Assembly: GCA_021286895.1 (NCBI GenBank)
Contig: JAJTBN010000003.1
Location: 1 to 41,438, forward strand
Source: Bacteroidota bacterium
Lineage (GTDB): Bacteria; Bacteroidota; Ignavibacteria; Tepidaquicellales; Tepidaquicellaceae
Direction: 5' to 3'
Length of the DNA: 41,438 nt
The notes beneath the pieces are model-generated. The model had not been told where the DNA came from, did not search any database, and saw only the letters and a program-made list of their open reading frames with translations. Every line of letters begins with the position of its first letter. Position 1 is the first letter of the stretch. Positions 1-8,452 of this stretch are shown piece after piece. The translations under genes and the position numbers were made by a program.

Positions 1-1
1 G

Positions 2-655
2 GAAGTTCTCACGCAGAATAATTACGCGACAGTCTCACCCGTACCCGTTTTGAAGAGGAACTTCGATAAAAACGAAATTAAAAAATCACTCGGGCTTGAA
101 AAATATAAAACTGTAATAGGTCTGTTTCCTTTCGGCGGTGTGAACCCCGGGACAAAGATGCGTATCAAGCGCTGGGATGTCTCGAACTATCTGCGTCTTG
201 CCGAAATGCTGTCCGAAAAAACGGAAACCGGTATTGTGCTTTTTGAGGGCAGAGAAGAAGATGAAAAATATCCCGCGGGAATTAATTTGAAAAGCAACTA
301 CAGAGTGAGGACAATTGATTTCAACCTTATCCCTGCCTGCGGAGTGTTCATATCGGCGGATACAGGCCCGCTTCATATCGCGGCTGCCCTCGGCGTGCCG
401 ACTGTAGGGCTTTTCGGGCCGTCAGACCCGCTGCTTGTAGCCCCTCCCGACGGCGACGGAAGAAACGTGTTTATCAGACAGGAACTCCCGTGCAGCCCGT
501 GCTATACGCCGTCTTCTGCGGTTGACAGGAAGAATAGGGAATACTGGAACGGCGATAATTTCATCTGCCGGCTCGGAACCGGTGAATGCATGAAAAGCAT
601 AACCGTAGATGAAGTATTTAAGGAAACAGTTAAAATATTAAACAACACGCAATGA
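2..655 (+). CDS. Glycosyltransferase family 9 (heptosyltransferase-like), 5' end missing
   Basis: The frame is open from the left edge of the window, so the true start and the N-terminal GT-B half lie outside. The visible part is the nucleotide-sugar binding half of a GT9 enzyme. It has the family signature SADTGPLHIAAALGVPTVGL followed by FGPSDP, and a Cys-rich stretch (CSPCYTP, then FICRLGTGECM) seen in many heptosyltransferases near the C-terminus. GT9 enzymes are cytoplasmic and transfer heptose or related sugars to LPS core or other surface glycans; the exact donor and acceptor cannot be read here. A TTG at 50 could serve as a start, but conserved GT9 sequence would then be missing, so a 5'-truncated gene is more likely. 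Its stop overlaps the start of nadD (ATGA), so the two are probably co-transcribed. Confidence 0.88.
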   Translation, partial: EVLTQNNYATVSPVPVLKRNFDKNEIKKSLGLEKYKTVIGLFPFGGVNPGTKMRIKRWDVSNYLRLAEMLSEKTETGIVLFEGREEDEKYPAGINLKSNYRVRTIDFNLIPACGVFISADTGPLHIAAALGVPTVGLFGPSDPLLVAPPDGDGRNVFIRQELPCSPCYTPSSAVDRKNREYWNGDNFICRLGTGECMKSITVDEVFKETVKILNNTQ

Positions 656-1248
656 AACGGTACGGAATAATGGGCGGCAGTTTCAATCCGCCTCACGTTG
701 GACATTCGATACTGGCGGAAAACGTAAGAGAGCAATTGTTTCTCGACAAGATTGTTTTCATCCCTTCGGGAAAACACGCTCTCAAGGACGGGGATAATAT
801 GGTGTCGCCCGAACACAGGCTGGCTATGGCGGAAATTGCTTTCGGCGGTGACCCGAATTTCGAAGTATCGGATATTGAAATTGAAAAAGCGAAATCGGGC
901 GTAACAAACTATACAGTCGATACGCTCATGAGCCTTTATGAAAAATACAAAAACGACTTCATAAAACTTTATCTAATAATCGGAATCGACAACCTCATAG
1001 AATTTCCGAAATGGAAGAACCCTGAAAAACTATTTGCGCTTTCGGAAGTGATTGTGATGAACCGTCCGGGTTTTCTTGTGCAGGACGTGAGCGAAGAGTA
1101 CGCCCGCAAAGCCAGGTATCTGAGCGTTCCGATGCTTGATATTTCCTCGACCGACATACGAAAGAGAATAAAAAACGGAAAATCCGTAAAATATCTCGTC
1201 GACGAAAAAGTCGAAAGTTACATAAAAGAGAACGGATTGTATAAATAA
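652..1248 (+). CDS. nadD: Nicotinate-nucleotide adenylyltransferase NadD
   Basis: This 198-residue protein has the length and motifs of NadD, which adenylates nicotinate mononucleotide with ATP to give deamido-NAD in NAD synthesis. The N-terminal nucleotidyltransferase motif GGSFNPPHVGH spans residues 8-18, with the two His residues of the (H/T)xGH site. The C-terminal ISSTDIRKR motif begins at residue 164 and carries the ISSTxxR phosphate-binding signature. The ATG overlaps the stop of the upstream glycosyltransferase by 4 bp, suggesting translational coupling. A terminator-like hairpin follows about 50 bp downstream. Nothing looks degenerate. Confidence 0.95.
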   Translation: MKRYGIMGGSFNPPHVGHSILAENVREQLFLDKIVFIPSGKHALKDGDNMVSPEHRLAMAEIAFGGDPNFEVSDIEIEKAKSGVTNYTVDTLMSLYEKYKNDFIKLYLIIGIDNLIEFPKWKNPEKLFALSEVIVMNRPGFLVQDVSEEYARKARYLSVPMLDISSTDIRKRIKNGKSVKYLVDEKVESYIKENGLYK

Positions 1249-1296
1249 TACGATTAGTGTCCTGAAATCTTCCGGTTTAACTGGGGACTCCCGGAT

Positions 1297-1317
1297 ACGA
1301 CGGGAGACGTCGTTTTT
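1297..1317 (+). terminator. Rho-independent terminator after nadD
   Basis: Arms ACGACG (1297-1302) and CGTCGT (1308-1313) enclose a 5-nt loop and are followed directly by a T run (1313-1317). An overlapping alternative hairpin, CTCCCG (1288-1293) with CGGGAG (1301-1306), shares bases with the first, so only one can form at a time. It lies between the end of nadD and the YIP1-like gene. Confidence 0.6.
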
Positions 1318-1350
1318 CAAAAGTCTCTACTTTATTTAATCTATCTTTAC

Positions 1351-1358
1351 TATTTTTG
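1351..1358 (+). promoter_or_regulatory. Possible Bacteroidota-type -7 promoter element
   Basis: TATTTTTG fits the TAnnTTTG consensus known for Bacteroidota primary sigma factors and lies 18 bp before the ATG at 1377, just after a terminator. No good TTTG -33 element was seen at the expected distance, so this is weak. Confidence 0.25.
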
Positions 1359-1376
1359 ATAAACAATAAATCAATC

Positions 1377-2171
1377 ATGGAAGAGAACAATCAATCAAAT
1401 CCCGTAGAAAACGCCCCGGTTGCGGAAACTCCTGAACAGCTTACTGTATCGGACGCCATAACAGGCGTATTCACGAGTCCGGGCGAAACATTTGAAACAA
1501 TAGTAAGGACGCCTAAGAAGACGTACTGGGTAATACCGGTTATAATATCGGTTGTGGTAGGAATCGTGCTGACGTTTCTTTTCTTCAGGGACGAGCAGCT
1601 TATATCGGGCGTAATGGACAAGCAGAAAGCCGCGCTTGAAAAAAGAATGGAAGAACAGGTAAAGAGCGGAAAAATATCGGGTGAACAGGCAAAGGTCTCG
1701 ATAGAGCAGGCCGAAAAATTCATGGACCCGAAAGGCGCCTTCTTTCAGATAATCGGATACGGTGGAGCGCTTGTATCGCCCTTCCTGATTTTATTCGTTC
1801 TAAGTCTTGTTTATCTGGTTGCGCTTAAGATAATGAAGGCTGAATTTGAGTTCACGAACATACTGAACGTTGTCGGGCTGTCGATGCTTGTAACGATTGT
1901 CGGCGCGGTCATAGGCTTCGTGTTGTCGGTAATAACAGGGGAGATGTCGACGGTAAGTCTCGGACTTGTTTTAAAAGACTCATCAGTAGGGCTTAAAGTA
2001 CACGAACTCATATCCAAGATAGACGTATTCGCAATCTGGTTTTATTTTCTGATTGGGATTGGATTGTCAAAAATCGGGAAAATCACGTCCGGCAAAGCCT
2101 ACGGCGTCGTCTTCGGAATCTGGATACTGTGGATAATAGTCACTTCCACCGTATCATTTTTGATGGGGTAA
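1377..2171 (+). CDS. YIP1-family multi-pass membrane protein
   Basis: This is a 264-residue inner-membrane protein. A polar, Pro/Glu-rich cytoplasmic N-terminus contains the PGETFETIVRTPKKTYWVIP stretch, typical of bacterial YIP1 (PF04893-like) proteins. One transmembrane helix follows at about residues 50-70, then a charged, probably coiled-coil segment (about 80-115), then four hydrophobic helices to the C-terminus. The biochemical role of bacterial YIP1 proteins is not established. I prefer ATG at 1377 over an in-frame TTG at 1356, because the latter adds only seven low-complexity residues inside the probable leader. The gene stands alone between two terminator-like hairpins. Confidence 0.75.
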   Translation: MEENNQSNPVENAPVAETPEQLTVSDAITGVFTSPGETFETIVRTPKKTYWVIPVIISVVVGIVLTFLFFRDEQLISGVMDKQKAALEKRMEEQVKSGKISGEQAKVSIEQAEKFMDPKGAFFQIIGYGGALVSPFLILFVLSLVYLVALKIMKAEFEFTNILNVVGLSMLVTIVGAVIGFVLSVITGEMSTVSLGLVLKDSSVGLKVHELISKIDVFAIWFYFLIGIGLSKIGKITSGKAYGVVFGIWILWIIVTSTVSFLMG

Positions 2172-2187
2172 AACCGAAAAATTTTTG

Positions 2188-2219
2188 CGGCATTCATTGT
2201 TAACCAAAAGTGAATGCCG
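2188..2219. terminator. Hairpin terminator between convergent genes
   Basis: A perfect 9-bp inverted repeat, CGGCATTCA (2188-2196) and TGAATGCCG (2211-2219), sits in the 51-bp gap between the plus-strand YIP1-like gene and the minus-strand sorting-domain gene. It is followed on the plus strand by TTATTATTTTATT and on the minus strand by an A/T-rich run, so it may act in both directions. Confidence 0.65.
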
Positions 2220-2222
2220 TTA

Positions 2223-3170
2223 TTATTTTATTAGCACCGCTTTTCTTACTTCCCTGTAATCGTTCGATTCAAGAACGTAAAAATATATTCCCGAGGCATA
2301 CTGCGACGCGTTCCATGAGTACTCATACGTACCGGGCTGAAGATACTGGTTAACGGGAGATTCAAGTTCTTTCCCGGACATGTCGAAAATTTTAAGTTTC
2401 ACATTTCCGCTTTTCGGCAGCATAAAACGTATCTTCGTAACGGGATTAAACGGGTTAGGGAAATTGGGCATAAGGGCAAACTTTTCCGGGATTACGGTCG
2501 AAATATTCTGTATGCCGATCGTTCTCACACGGAATTTGAATATAACAGACCAGTCGCTTGTTCCTAATGAATTTGTCGCGTTGAGCCTCCAAAAATATCT
2601 TGTATCATAGTTTAATATTCCGGTTCTTAACGGAAGTGATGCGTTTGAAAGTGTTGTGTCGAAAATAATTGTTCCTGTTGGAAACGTTGAATCACTGGCT
2701 ATCTGGAAATGGTACGTTAGAGCATACCAGTTGCTGTCCCAGTAAAAAACAGGATTAGCAGGAATGTTGGAGGAATTGTTCAATGGGAGCAGTGGCTGCG
2801 GTACTGTCGGAATGCTCAGAAAAACCCAGAATGAGCTGTCTTTATCAAAAATATTATTGTACTGATCGGCGACTATGCACCTGTGCCAGCCCAACGAAGC
2901 CTGACCATCGATGAAAAGAACAGCCGTTAATGTAGTGTCGTTTACAATAACCACGCTGTTATTCACAGTTCCAACTCCAAGGCTGTCGAAATTTACTACC
3001 CAATACGGAGAAAGAGTAAATTCTGTGTTTGTGCTGTGCACTACGATTGGAAACGAGACCCCTTGGGAACCTGTATCCGGAACTACTGATTGAACGTAAT
3101 GTAACGGTCCCTGTGAATATGCACAAGTAAAAAAAACAAAATAGATGATGGTAAAACACAAAAACTTCAT
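2223..3170 (-). CDS. Secreted protein with Fn3-like domain and T9SS C-terminal sorting domain
   Basis: This 315-residue exported protein begins with a signal peptide (hydrophobic residues 4-16, likely cleavage after CAYS). A beta-rich N-terminal domain of unknown function follows, then an Fn3-like module (about 120-220) with the phrases PLNNSSNIPANPVFYWD and YFWRLNATNSLGTSDWS. The last 85 or so residues form a type A T9SS sorting domain: PNFPNPFNPVTKIRF, then VKLKIFDMSGKE and a C-terminal GIYFYVLESN...KAVLIK. Such domains direct passage through the T9SS outer-membrane channel and are normally removed and replaced by a glycolipid anchor. The ATG overlaps the stop of the upstream O-antigen ligase-like gene by 4 bp. 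No enzymatic motif is visible, so the cargo function is unknown. Confidence 0.88.
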   Translation of the reverse strand: MKFLCFTIIYFVFFTCAYSQGPLHYVQSVVPDTGSQGVSFPIVVHSTNTEFTLSPYWVVNFDSLGVGTVNNSVVIVNDTTLTAVLFIDGQASLGWHRCIVADQYNNIFDKDSSFWVFLSIPTVPQPLLPLNNSSNIPANPVFYWDSNWYALTYHFQIASDSTFPTGTIIFDTTLSNASLPLRTGILNYDTRYFWRLNATNSLGTSDWSVIFKFRVRTIGIQNISTVIPEKFALMPNFPNPFNPVTKIRFMLPKSGNVKLKIFDMSGKELESPVNQYLQPGTYEYSWNASQYASGIYFYVLESNDYREVRKAVLIK

Positions 3171-4801
3171 AGCCCGTTTTTTTGATAGTAATTTTTAATC
3201 TCCAAAAATACAATATAATTTTTGATGAATTGATGTTCGATAATACGGCGATTTAAATCATTTATTAAAATCTTCGCCTCAGCGTTCATTTTTTCGTTCG
3301 CGTATACCGATAGAAGATTTATCTGAGGTTCGAAAAAATTCGGATACAATTCACACATTTTCTTAAACATATTTATAGATTCCCCAACATTGCCGTCTTT
3401 GTACAGAGTTGCCGCGGTATTTCCCATCACAGAAGGATAAAAAGGCATCAGTGTTGAAGCACGTTCAAAACAAAAACTCGCGAGACGGTAATTTTTCAAT
3501 TCAAAATATGATGTTCCCAAATAATAACTTACTGGAATTTTATTCGGATCAACGGGATAAATTACGTCGTTAATACTTTCAAGTTTTTTCGCCGCCCCAT
3601 AATAATCTCCTTGGAATTTCATCCGTATGGCATTTTCATAATCTTTCTGGTATGATAATCTCAAGGACATAAGAATTAAGGCGACAATAATCAAAACTGA
3701 CAACGGCCATTTTTCCCTGCGAAGTGTTCTCGACAGACTGTTTGAATCCGCATAAGCAGTTGAAAGACTGAACAAAAACAGCATCATGGCGAAAACATTA
3801 TCATAAGTAAAATTAAATATCGAAGTGACGAAATAACAAGTAGAGGTAAATAAAAAAGGGAGGTTGTTTTTTTCCGTAAGCGATTTATTGAAAAGAATCA
3901 AAACGCTGCCGGAAATGAACAGAAAATAAAATATCCCGGATATGCCGAACTCTGAAATAAACCTCAAATAATCGTTGTGCGGGTTTATAGCGGAATTCAT
4001 ATCTACATTCTCATCAGTATAAACAGTACCGTTGAATTCGGGATATACTCCCGGCCACATGCCCGCACCGATTCCTGTAATCGGATGTTCTGAAAACATT
4101 CTCAGAGAAGCGTTCCAGAATTCAATACGGGCACCGTTTGTTGAGTTGTTTAAGTTGAACATTGCCTTTAACGACTTTGACAAACTGTCTCTGTCGGAAG
4201 GCTGTATGAAAGGAACGGTCGTTTGCGCGAATGTAGCAGATAGTATCAGTAAGGCTAGTACAATCAATCTTCTATAAGATAATCCGATATTGTTATTTCT
4301 TTTTCTAAATTGTAGTATAAAAATTATTAACGCGGCTATAAGGCACAATGCAACGGCGGCGTATGCCGTTTTGACACGTAGCAGTAAGAGATAAGCAAAT
4401 AATAGAAACAAAGCCATACCACTTAATGTTACCTTTATTTTATTTTTTTTAATTAGAAGAAACATCGCGGAAAAGTACATGAATAAACCTACGGAGGTAT
4501 CTGCCTCGTTTGCTCTGTCTCCAAGCAGACCGGAAAGACGCAATTCCGGAGATTTGATCGCGGCAAAGAATCCGTACGATGTGAGTATTGCCGAAGCAGC
4601 GAATAATATATAAAACAAAAATTCATGCGCATTTTTCCAGTTCAGACTCTGAAACATAACGCAAATAAAGAAGAACGAGGAAAGATAAACCGAATAAATT
4701 AAACCGTCTACTCTATGGAAAAGAAAAGAATAATAAATCGACTGCAGAAGAAACACCGCAAAAAGCAGAGACGCCGTGTATTTAAAAAACTTTTTATACA
4801 T
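3167..4801 (-). CDS. O-antigen ligase/polymerase-like membrane protein (Wzy_C family) with C-terminal TPRs
   Basis: The first ~375 residues of this 544-residue protein are strongly hydrophobic, with about ten transmembrane helices. They hold the large periplasmic loop typical of the Wzy_C/WaaL family, including GIGAGMWPGVYPEF and NPHNDYLRFISEFGISG with the conserved His at residue 275. The C-terminal part (about 385-540) is soluble and repetitive, with TPR-like stretches (YFELKNYRLASFCFERAS, YPSVMGNTAATLYKDGNVGES). Family members join lipid-linked glycans to an acceptor (lipid A core, or sometimes protein) or polymerise them; which applies here cannot be decided. It is the first gene of a minus-strand pair and overlaps the T9SS-tagged gene by 4 bp, suggesting the glycan and the secreted protein are connected. 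It is divergent from the flippase cluster. Confidence 0.85.
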   Translation of the reverse strand: MYKKFFKYTASLLFAVFLLQSIYYSFLFHRVDGLIYSVYLSSFFFICVMFQSLNWKNAHEFLFYILFAASAILTSYGFFAAIKSPELRLSGLLGDRANEADTSVGLFMYFSAMFLLIKKNKIKVTLSGMALFLLFAYLLLLRVKTAYAAVALCLIAALIIFILQFRKRNNNIGLSYRRLIVLALLILSATFAQTTVPFIQPSDRDSLSKSLKAMFNLNNSTNGARIEFWNASLRMFSEHPITGIGAGMWPGVYPEFNGTVYTDENVDMNSAINPHNDYLRFISEFGISGIFYFLFISGSVLILFNKSLTEKNNLPFLFTSTCYFVTSIFNFTYDNVFAMMLFLFSLSTAYADSNSLSRTLRREKWPLSVLIIVALILMSLRLSYQKDYENAIRMKFQGDYYGAAKKLESINDVIYPVDPNKIPVSYYLGTSYFELKNYRLASFCFERASTLMPFYPSVMGNTAATLYKDGNVGESINMFKKMCELYPNFFEPQINLLSVYANEKMNAEAKILINDLNRRIIEHQFIKNYIVFLEIKNYYQKNGL

Positions 4802-4857
4802 CCGTTATGACTGCCGCGATATTCACGAATAATATCACTAAATATTAATGTTTAATA

Positions 4858-4941
4858 ATGTAAATTTCACAACCTGTACAAAATAATATCAATAGTATTA
4901 AGAATAAAGATATCAAAATAATATTTTCGAATTTCGGCATA
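4858..4941 (+). other. In-frame 5' extension of the flippase, interrupted by a stop at codon 2
   Basis: Upstream of the first usable start (TTG 4942), the flippase frame stays open back to TAA at 4861-4863. That stop is immediately preceded, in the same frame, by ATG (4858-4860). The intervening codons read ISQPVQNNINSIKNKDIKII and then FSNFGI, which resembles the normal N-terminus of Wzx-type flippases. A single codon change (TAA to a sense codon) would restore a start at 4858. The remaining upstream DNA (4802-4857) is AT-rich and probably carries the divergent promoters. Confidence 0.5.
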
Positions 4942-6150
4942 TTGTCGGCTCTGCAGGCATTCAACATCATTATTCCGCTTGTGTCCGTGCCCTATGCAGT
5001 GAGGGTAATTGGTGCAGAATATTTCGGGCTTATAAATTTTGCCGCCGCTTTTGCAGGGTTCTTCATAATTATAAGCGATTACGGATTTAACTTCACCGCG
5101 AACAGGGACATTGCGAAGAACAGAAATGACAGGGATAAATGCATGGAAATATTTAATTCCGTACTGACGCTGAAATTACTTTTGCTCTTGTTGTCTGTGT
5201 TGATATTCGTATCGGGTGTATTCCTTTTTCCGGGTATTTTTTACGAAAGGCCGGTTTTCTTTATCAGTCTCGGAACTCTGGCAGGTATGGCACTTTTTCC
5301 GCAGTGGTTCTTCAAGGGTATGGAAAAGATGCTTTATGTCACGGTTCCGGGAATTGTAATCCGCGCGGCGGCAACGCTTTTGGTGTTCTTTGCCGTCAGA
5401 GAAAAATCGGATTACGTAGTTTATGCCCTTCTTCTTAACGGCGGCAACTTTCTGCTCGGAATTACCGGTATTCTGATAGTCGCGGTTAAATTCAGGTATA
5501 AATTTTATTTCCCCTCTCGGCGGGTACTGTGGAAGGATTTCCGCGAAGGACTTGAGGTTTTTTATTCGATAATTTGTACGAGCGTTTACGGCTATGCCAA
5601 CACGTTTATCCTCGGGCTTTTTTCTGACCTGAAGGTTGTCGGATTCTATGCGGCGTCTGACAAGATTGTATCGGGAATAGTCGGCATCATTTCCAATCTG
5701 AACGAAAGCACATATCCCCGCATTTCTTCGCTGCTCGTTGAAAACAGGGAAAAAGGCGTTGAGATGATTAAGATGTCCGCGAAAATAATCGGGACTGTAT
5801 CGTTGTCATTCTCTTTTCTGCTGTTCATTTTTGCTAAACCGCTGGTTCTTGTAATTTTCGGCGATGAATTCGCTTCAACCGTTCCGTTGCTTAGGATAAT
5901 GTCACTGATTCCTTTGTTTTTGCCGCTGAATAACCTGCTCGGCGTACAGACTATACTCAATATGGGTTACAAGAAAGATTTTTTACGTATAATTTCAGCG
6001 TCTCTTTTATTCTTTCTCACAGTTTCCTTCACGCTCGTCCCCTTTTTCAGGGCAGAAGGAACGGCGATTGCAATTACAGGAACAGAATTACTGGTTCTAC
6101 TTTTAATGGCTTTGTTTGTGAAGAGAAAAAAACTGCTTAATTACGAATGA
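4942..6150 (+). CDS. Polysaccharide flippase (Wzx/MATE-like, MVF superfamily)
   Basis: This 402-residue integral membrane protein has about twelve helices. The N-terminal sequence LQAFNIIIPLVSVPYAVRVI, followed by GAEYFGLINFA, is characteristic of Wzx-type oligosaccharide flippases, as is the RDIAKNRNDRDKC segment after helix 2. It should flip undecaprenyl-linked glycan units from the cytoplasmic to the periplasmic face of the inner membrane. Starting at TTG 4942 removes the first conserved amphipathic segment. The in-frame sequence just upstream continues the family pattern but has no ATG, GTG or TTG until an ATG that is followed directly by a stop (4858-4863). So the start is uncertain: a non-AUG codon such as ATT 4897, TTG 4942, or a nonsense mutation at codon 2. 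It overlaps glf by 4 bp and heads the glycan cluster. Confidence 0.85.
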   Translation: MSALQAFNIIIPLVSVPYAVRVIGAEYFGLINFAAAFAGFFIIISDYGFNFTANRDIAKNRNDRDKCMEIFNSVLTLKLLLLLLSVLIFVSGVFLFPGIFYERPVFFISLGTLAGMALFPQWFFKGMEKMLYVTVPGIVIRAAATLLVFFAVREKSDYVVYALLLNGGNFLLGITGILIVAVKFRYKFYFPSRRVLWKDFREGLEVFYSIICTSVYGYANTFILGLFSDLKVVGFYAASDKIVSGIVGIISNLNESTYPRISSLLVENREKGVEMIKMSAKIIGTVSLSFSFLLFIFAKPLVLVIFGDEFASTVPLLRIMSLIPLFLPLNNLLGVQTILNMGYKKDFLRIISASLLFFLTVSFTLVPFFRAEGTAIAITGTELLVLLLMALFVKRKKLLNYE

Positions 6151-7232
6151 AGTACGATTATTTGATAGCGGGAGCCGGATTCGCGGGCTCGGTAACCGCC
6201 GAGCGTATCGCGAATATACTCGGCGCAAAAGTTCTCGTCGCGGAGAAACGCGGGCATGTCGCGGGTAACGCTTACGATTTTACGGATGAAAACGGGATTC
6301 TCGTGCAACAATACGGTCCGCATATATTTCACACGAACGATAAAAAAGTCTTTGAATATCTTTCGGGGTTCACGGAGTGGAAAAAATATGAGCACAGGGT
6401 CGTATCCAGAATCGGAGGAAAAGATTATCCAGTGCCTGTAAACATGATAACCCTTAACTTACTTTACGGGCTCGAACTGAAAACTGAAGACGAAGTGAAA
6501 AATTATTTCGACTCCGCCGCTGAAAAGAACGGGGGCGAAAACTCGGAGAAAATTATTACAGGAAGAATCGGAAGAGACCTGTATGAGAAATTTTTCGAAA
6601 AGTTTACTGAAAAAATATGGTTCGAACACCCTTCAAACCTTGCACCGAATGTGTGCGGAAGAATTAATGTCAGGTATAACGATGACTGCAGGTACTTCAC
6701 CGACAAATATCAGTATATGCCGGCAAACGGGTTTACTAAATTGGTGGAAAGTATGCTGGATAATCCGATGATAGACGTAAAACTTAATACCGATTTCAGG
6801 GATGTCGACAGGGCTCTTTACGGTAAACTTGTTTATACGGGCCCTATCGATGCTTACTTCGGTTATGAATACGGAATTCTGCCTTACAGAGGGATTAAAA
6901 TGGTGTTTGAAAAGCATGATAAAGATTTATTCCAGAAGCATGCGGTAATTAATTTCCCGGGTGATGAACCTTTTTACAGGATAACAGAGTTCAAGCACAT
7001 AACAGGCGGAAATTCCGGTTCAACCACTATTTGTACCGAGTATTCGGATAAAGAGGGAGAAAGATTCTATCCGAAACGGACCCCGGAAGCTCTTAAAATA
7101 TTTTCTCTTTATAAGAACGAAGCGGCAAAATTAAATAACGTTTATTTTACAGGCATGCACCCCGCTTTTCAGTATTATGACGTGGGGCAGGTCGTGGCAA
7201 TGTGCCTGAAAGATTTTTCAAAACTGGCTTGA
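6147..7232 (+). CDS. glf: UDP-galactopyranose mutase
   Basis: This 361-residue flavoenzyme interconverts UDP-galactopyranose and UDP-galactofuranose in the cytoplasm. The N-terminal FAD-binding Rossmann motif is GAGFAG (residues 9-14), followed by the glf phrases KRGHVAGNAYD, QQYGPHIFHTN and YPVPVNM. KIWFEHPSNL, the CRYFTDKYQYMPANGFTKL stretch and TGPIDAYFGY also match, and the C-terminus has the second FAD contact region YFTGMHPAFQYYDVGQVV. Its presence predicts Galf in the surface glycan made by this cluster. It overlaps both neighbours (flippase by 4 bp, GT4 by 4 bp), so it is in the same operon. Length and motifs are normal. Confidence 0.96.
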   Translation: MKYDYLIAGAGFAGSVTAERIANILGAKVLVAEKRGHVAGNAYDFTDENGILVQQYGPHIFHTNDKKVFEYLSGFTEWKKYEHRVVSRIGGKDYPVPVNMITLNLLYGLELKTEDEVKNYFDSAAEKNGGENSEKIITGRIGRDLYEKFFEKFTEKIWFEHPSNLAPNVCGRINVRYNDDCRYFTDKYQYMPANGFTKLVESMLDNPMIDVKLNTDFRDVDRALYGKLVYTGPIDAYFGYEYGILPYRGIKMVFEKHDKDLFQKHAVINFPGDEPFYRITEFKHITGGNSGSTTICTEYSDKEGERFYPKRTPEALKIFSLYKNEAAKLNNVYFTGMHPAFQYYDVGQVVAMCLKDFSKLA

Positions 7233-8452
7233 GGCAAAACAAAAAAATATTGTTCACTTCATTTGATGGGATTCCTCGGGAAACGCAGGGAGGCCCCGGC
7301 AATATTATTTTTAAGATTCTTAAAACAATAAACAGGGAAAAATATTCATGTGATTTCCTTTCCTACGGGAATTATCTCATTAATCCTCTCCTGAAAACTT
7401 CCACGGAAATAAAACCGGGCCTGAAAAAAACCGTTACGGATTATCTTTATTGCAAATCGAGGGTTTACAGAATGCTGACCGCTAACAGTTTTTATCTTAA
7501 AAGACATTTTGAAAGCAGAGACAGATATTTCGCGAAATATTCCGGTAATGAAATTTATGAGATAGTGCATTCTCACGACACTCTTTCGGGTTATTATTTC
7601 AGGCCGGACAAAAAAGCCGTAAAAATTCTTACCATTCACGGAAATGGATCGATTGAAAGCGACTGGGCTGACGCTGCTTCGAAAAACAAATATATTAAAG
7701 AATTTATTCCGGAATTTAAAAAAAGAGAAATTGAGGCTTATAACAGTGCGGACGTAGTTACGTTTCCGGGTACTTATGCAAAGGAACTCTTTCTTTCCGA
7801 TTACGGTATAAAACTCCGCCGTGATAAAGACCTTCGAGTTATACAAAACGGAATCGACACGGAATTTATATCGGAAGTAAAACCCGAAAAAAGCCTCCTC
7901 GAAAAATACGGGCTGAAACCTTCTCACGATATTGTACTGCTTAATCCGGCTGCCCATGTAAGGCAAAAGAATATTGACCTGGTTATTGCTACGGTTGAAA
8001 AACTGGTAAGTATGAAAAGGAATCCGCTTCTGATAAATGCCGGTTCGGGACCACTGACGGGCGATTTGAATTCCTTAATAAAAAATAAAAATCTGGGAAG
8101 AAATGTCGTTCTCGCCGGAAAAATCAGCCATAGCGAACTTATATCGTTGATGAAATCTTCCGGTGCTGTTATTATGATGTCGGAAAGAATAATTTTCGAT
8201 CTGGTTATACTTGAAGCCGCAGCGTGCGGTATCCCTCTTGTCACTGACCTGTCCGGCGGTAACAGGGAAATGCTTGAAGGCTACGAAATGCTTGCCGAAA
8301 TAAAAGATAAATCCCCGGAAGCTACTGCGGGGCTTATCATGGATAAAATTTATTCCGGAACCTTGAGGAAAAGGAAGAATCCCTCCTTTAGGTTTAAAAC
8401 AAAAATGATGACGGACGCTTACGAAAAATTATATAATGAAGTAATCAGGTGA
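7229..8452 (+). CDS. Glycosyltransferase family 4
   Basis: This GT-B fold enzyme has about 407 residues. The N-terminus has the pattern KKILFTSFDGIPRETQGGPG, a Gly-rich acceptor-side loop usual in GT4. The donor-binding half has RVIQNGID, then AAHVRQKNIDLVIATVEKL, INAGSGPL and VVLAGKISHSEL. The ExxxxxxxE region, SERIIFDLVILEAAACGIPL followed by VTDLSGGNREML, would bind the nucleotide sugar. It should transfer a sugar retentively to a growing lipid-linked glycan on the cytoplasmic face; donor and linkage are unknown. I chose TTG 7229, which overlaps the glf stop (TTGA), over an in-frame GTG at 7202 that would run deep into glf. It overlaps the next gene by 4 bp. Confidence 0.85.
   Translation: MRQNKKILFTSFDGIPRETQGGPGNIIFKILKTINREKYSCDFLSYGNYLINPLLKTSTEIKPGLKKTVTDYLYCKSRVYRMLTANSFYLKRHFESRDRYFAKYSGNEIYEIVHSHDTLSGYYFRPDKKAVKILTIHGNGSIESDWADAASKNKYIKEFIPEFKKREIEAYNSADVVTFPGTYAKELFLSDYGIKLRRDKDLRVIQNGIDTEFISEVKPEKSLLEKYGLKPSHDIVLLNPAAHVRQKNIDLVIATVEKLVSMKRNPLLINAGSGPLTGDLNSLIKNKNLGRNVVLAGKISHSELISLMKSSGAVIMMSERIIFDLVILEAAACGIPLVTDLSGGNREMLEGYEMLAEIKDKSPEATAGLIMDKIYSGTLRKRKNPSFRFKTKMMTDAYEKLYNEVIR

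Noticed and set aside
7202-7228. GTG start for the first GT4 enzyme.
   Set aside because: It would extend 31 bp into glf. TTG 7229 gives the usual 4-bp overlap and a normal GT4 N-terminus.
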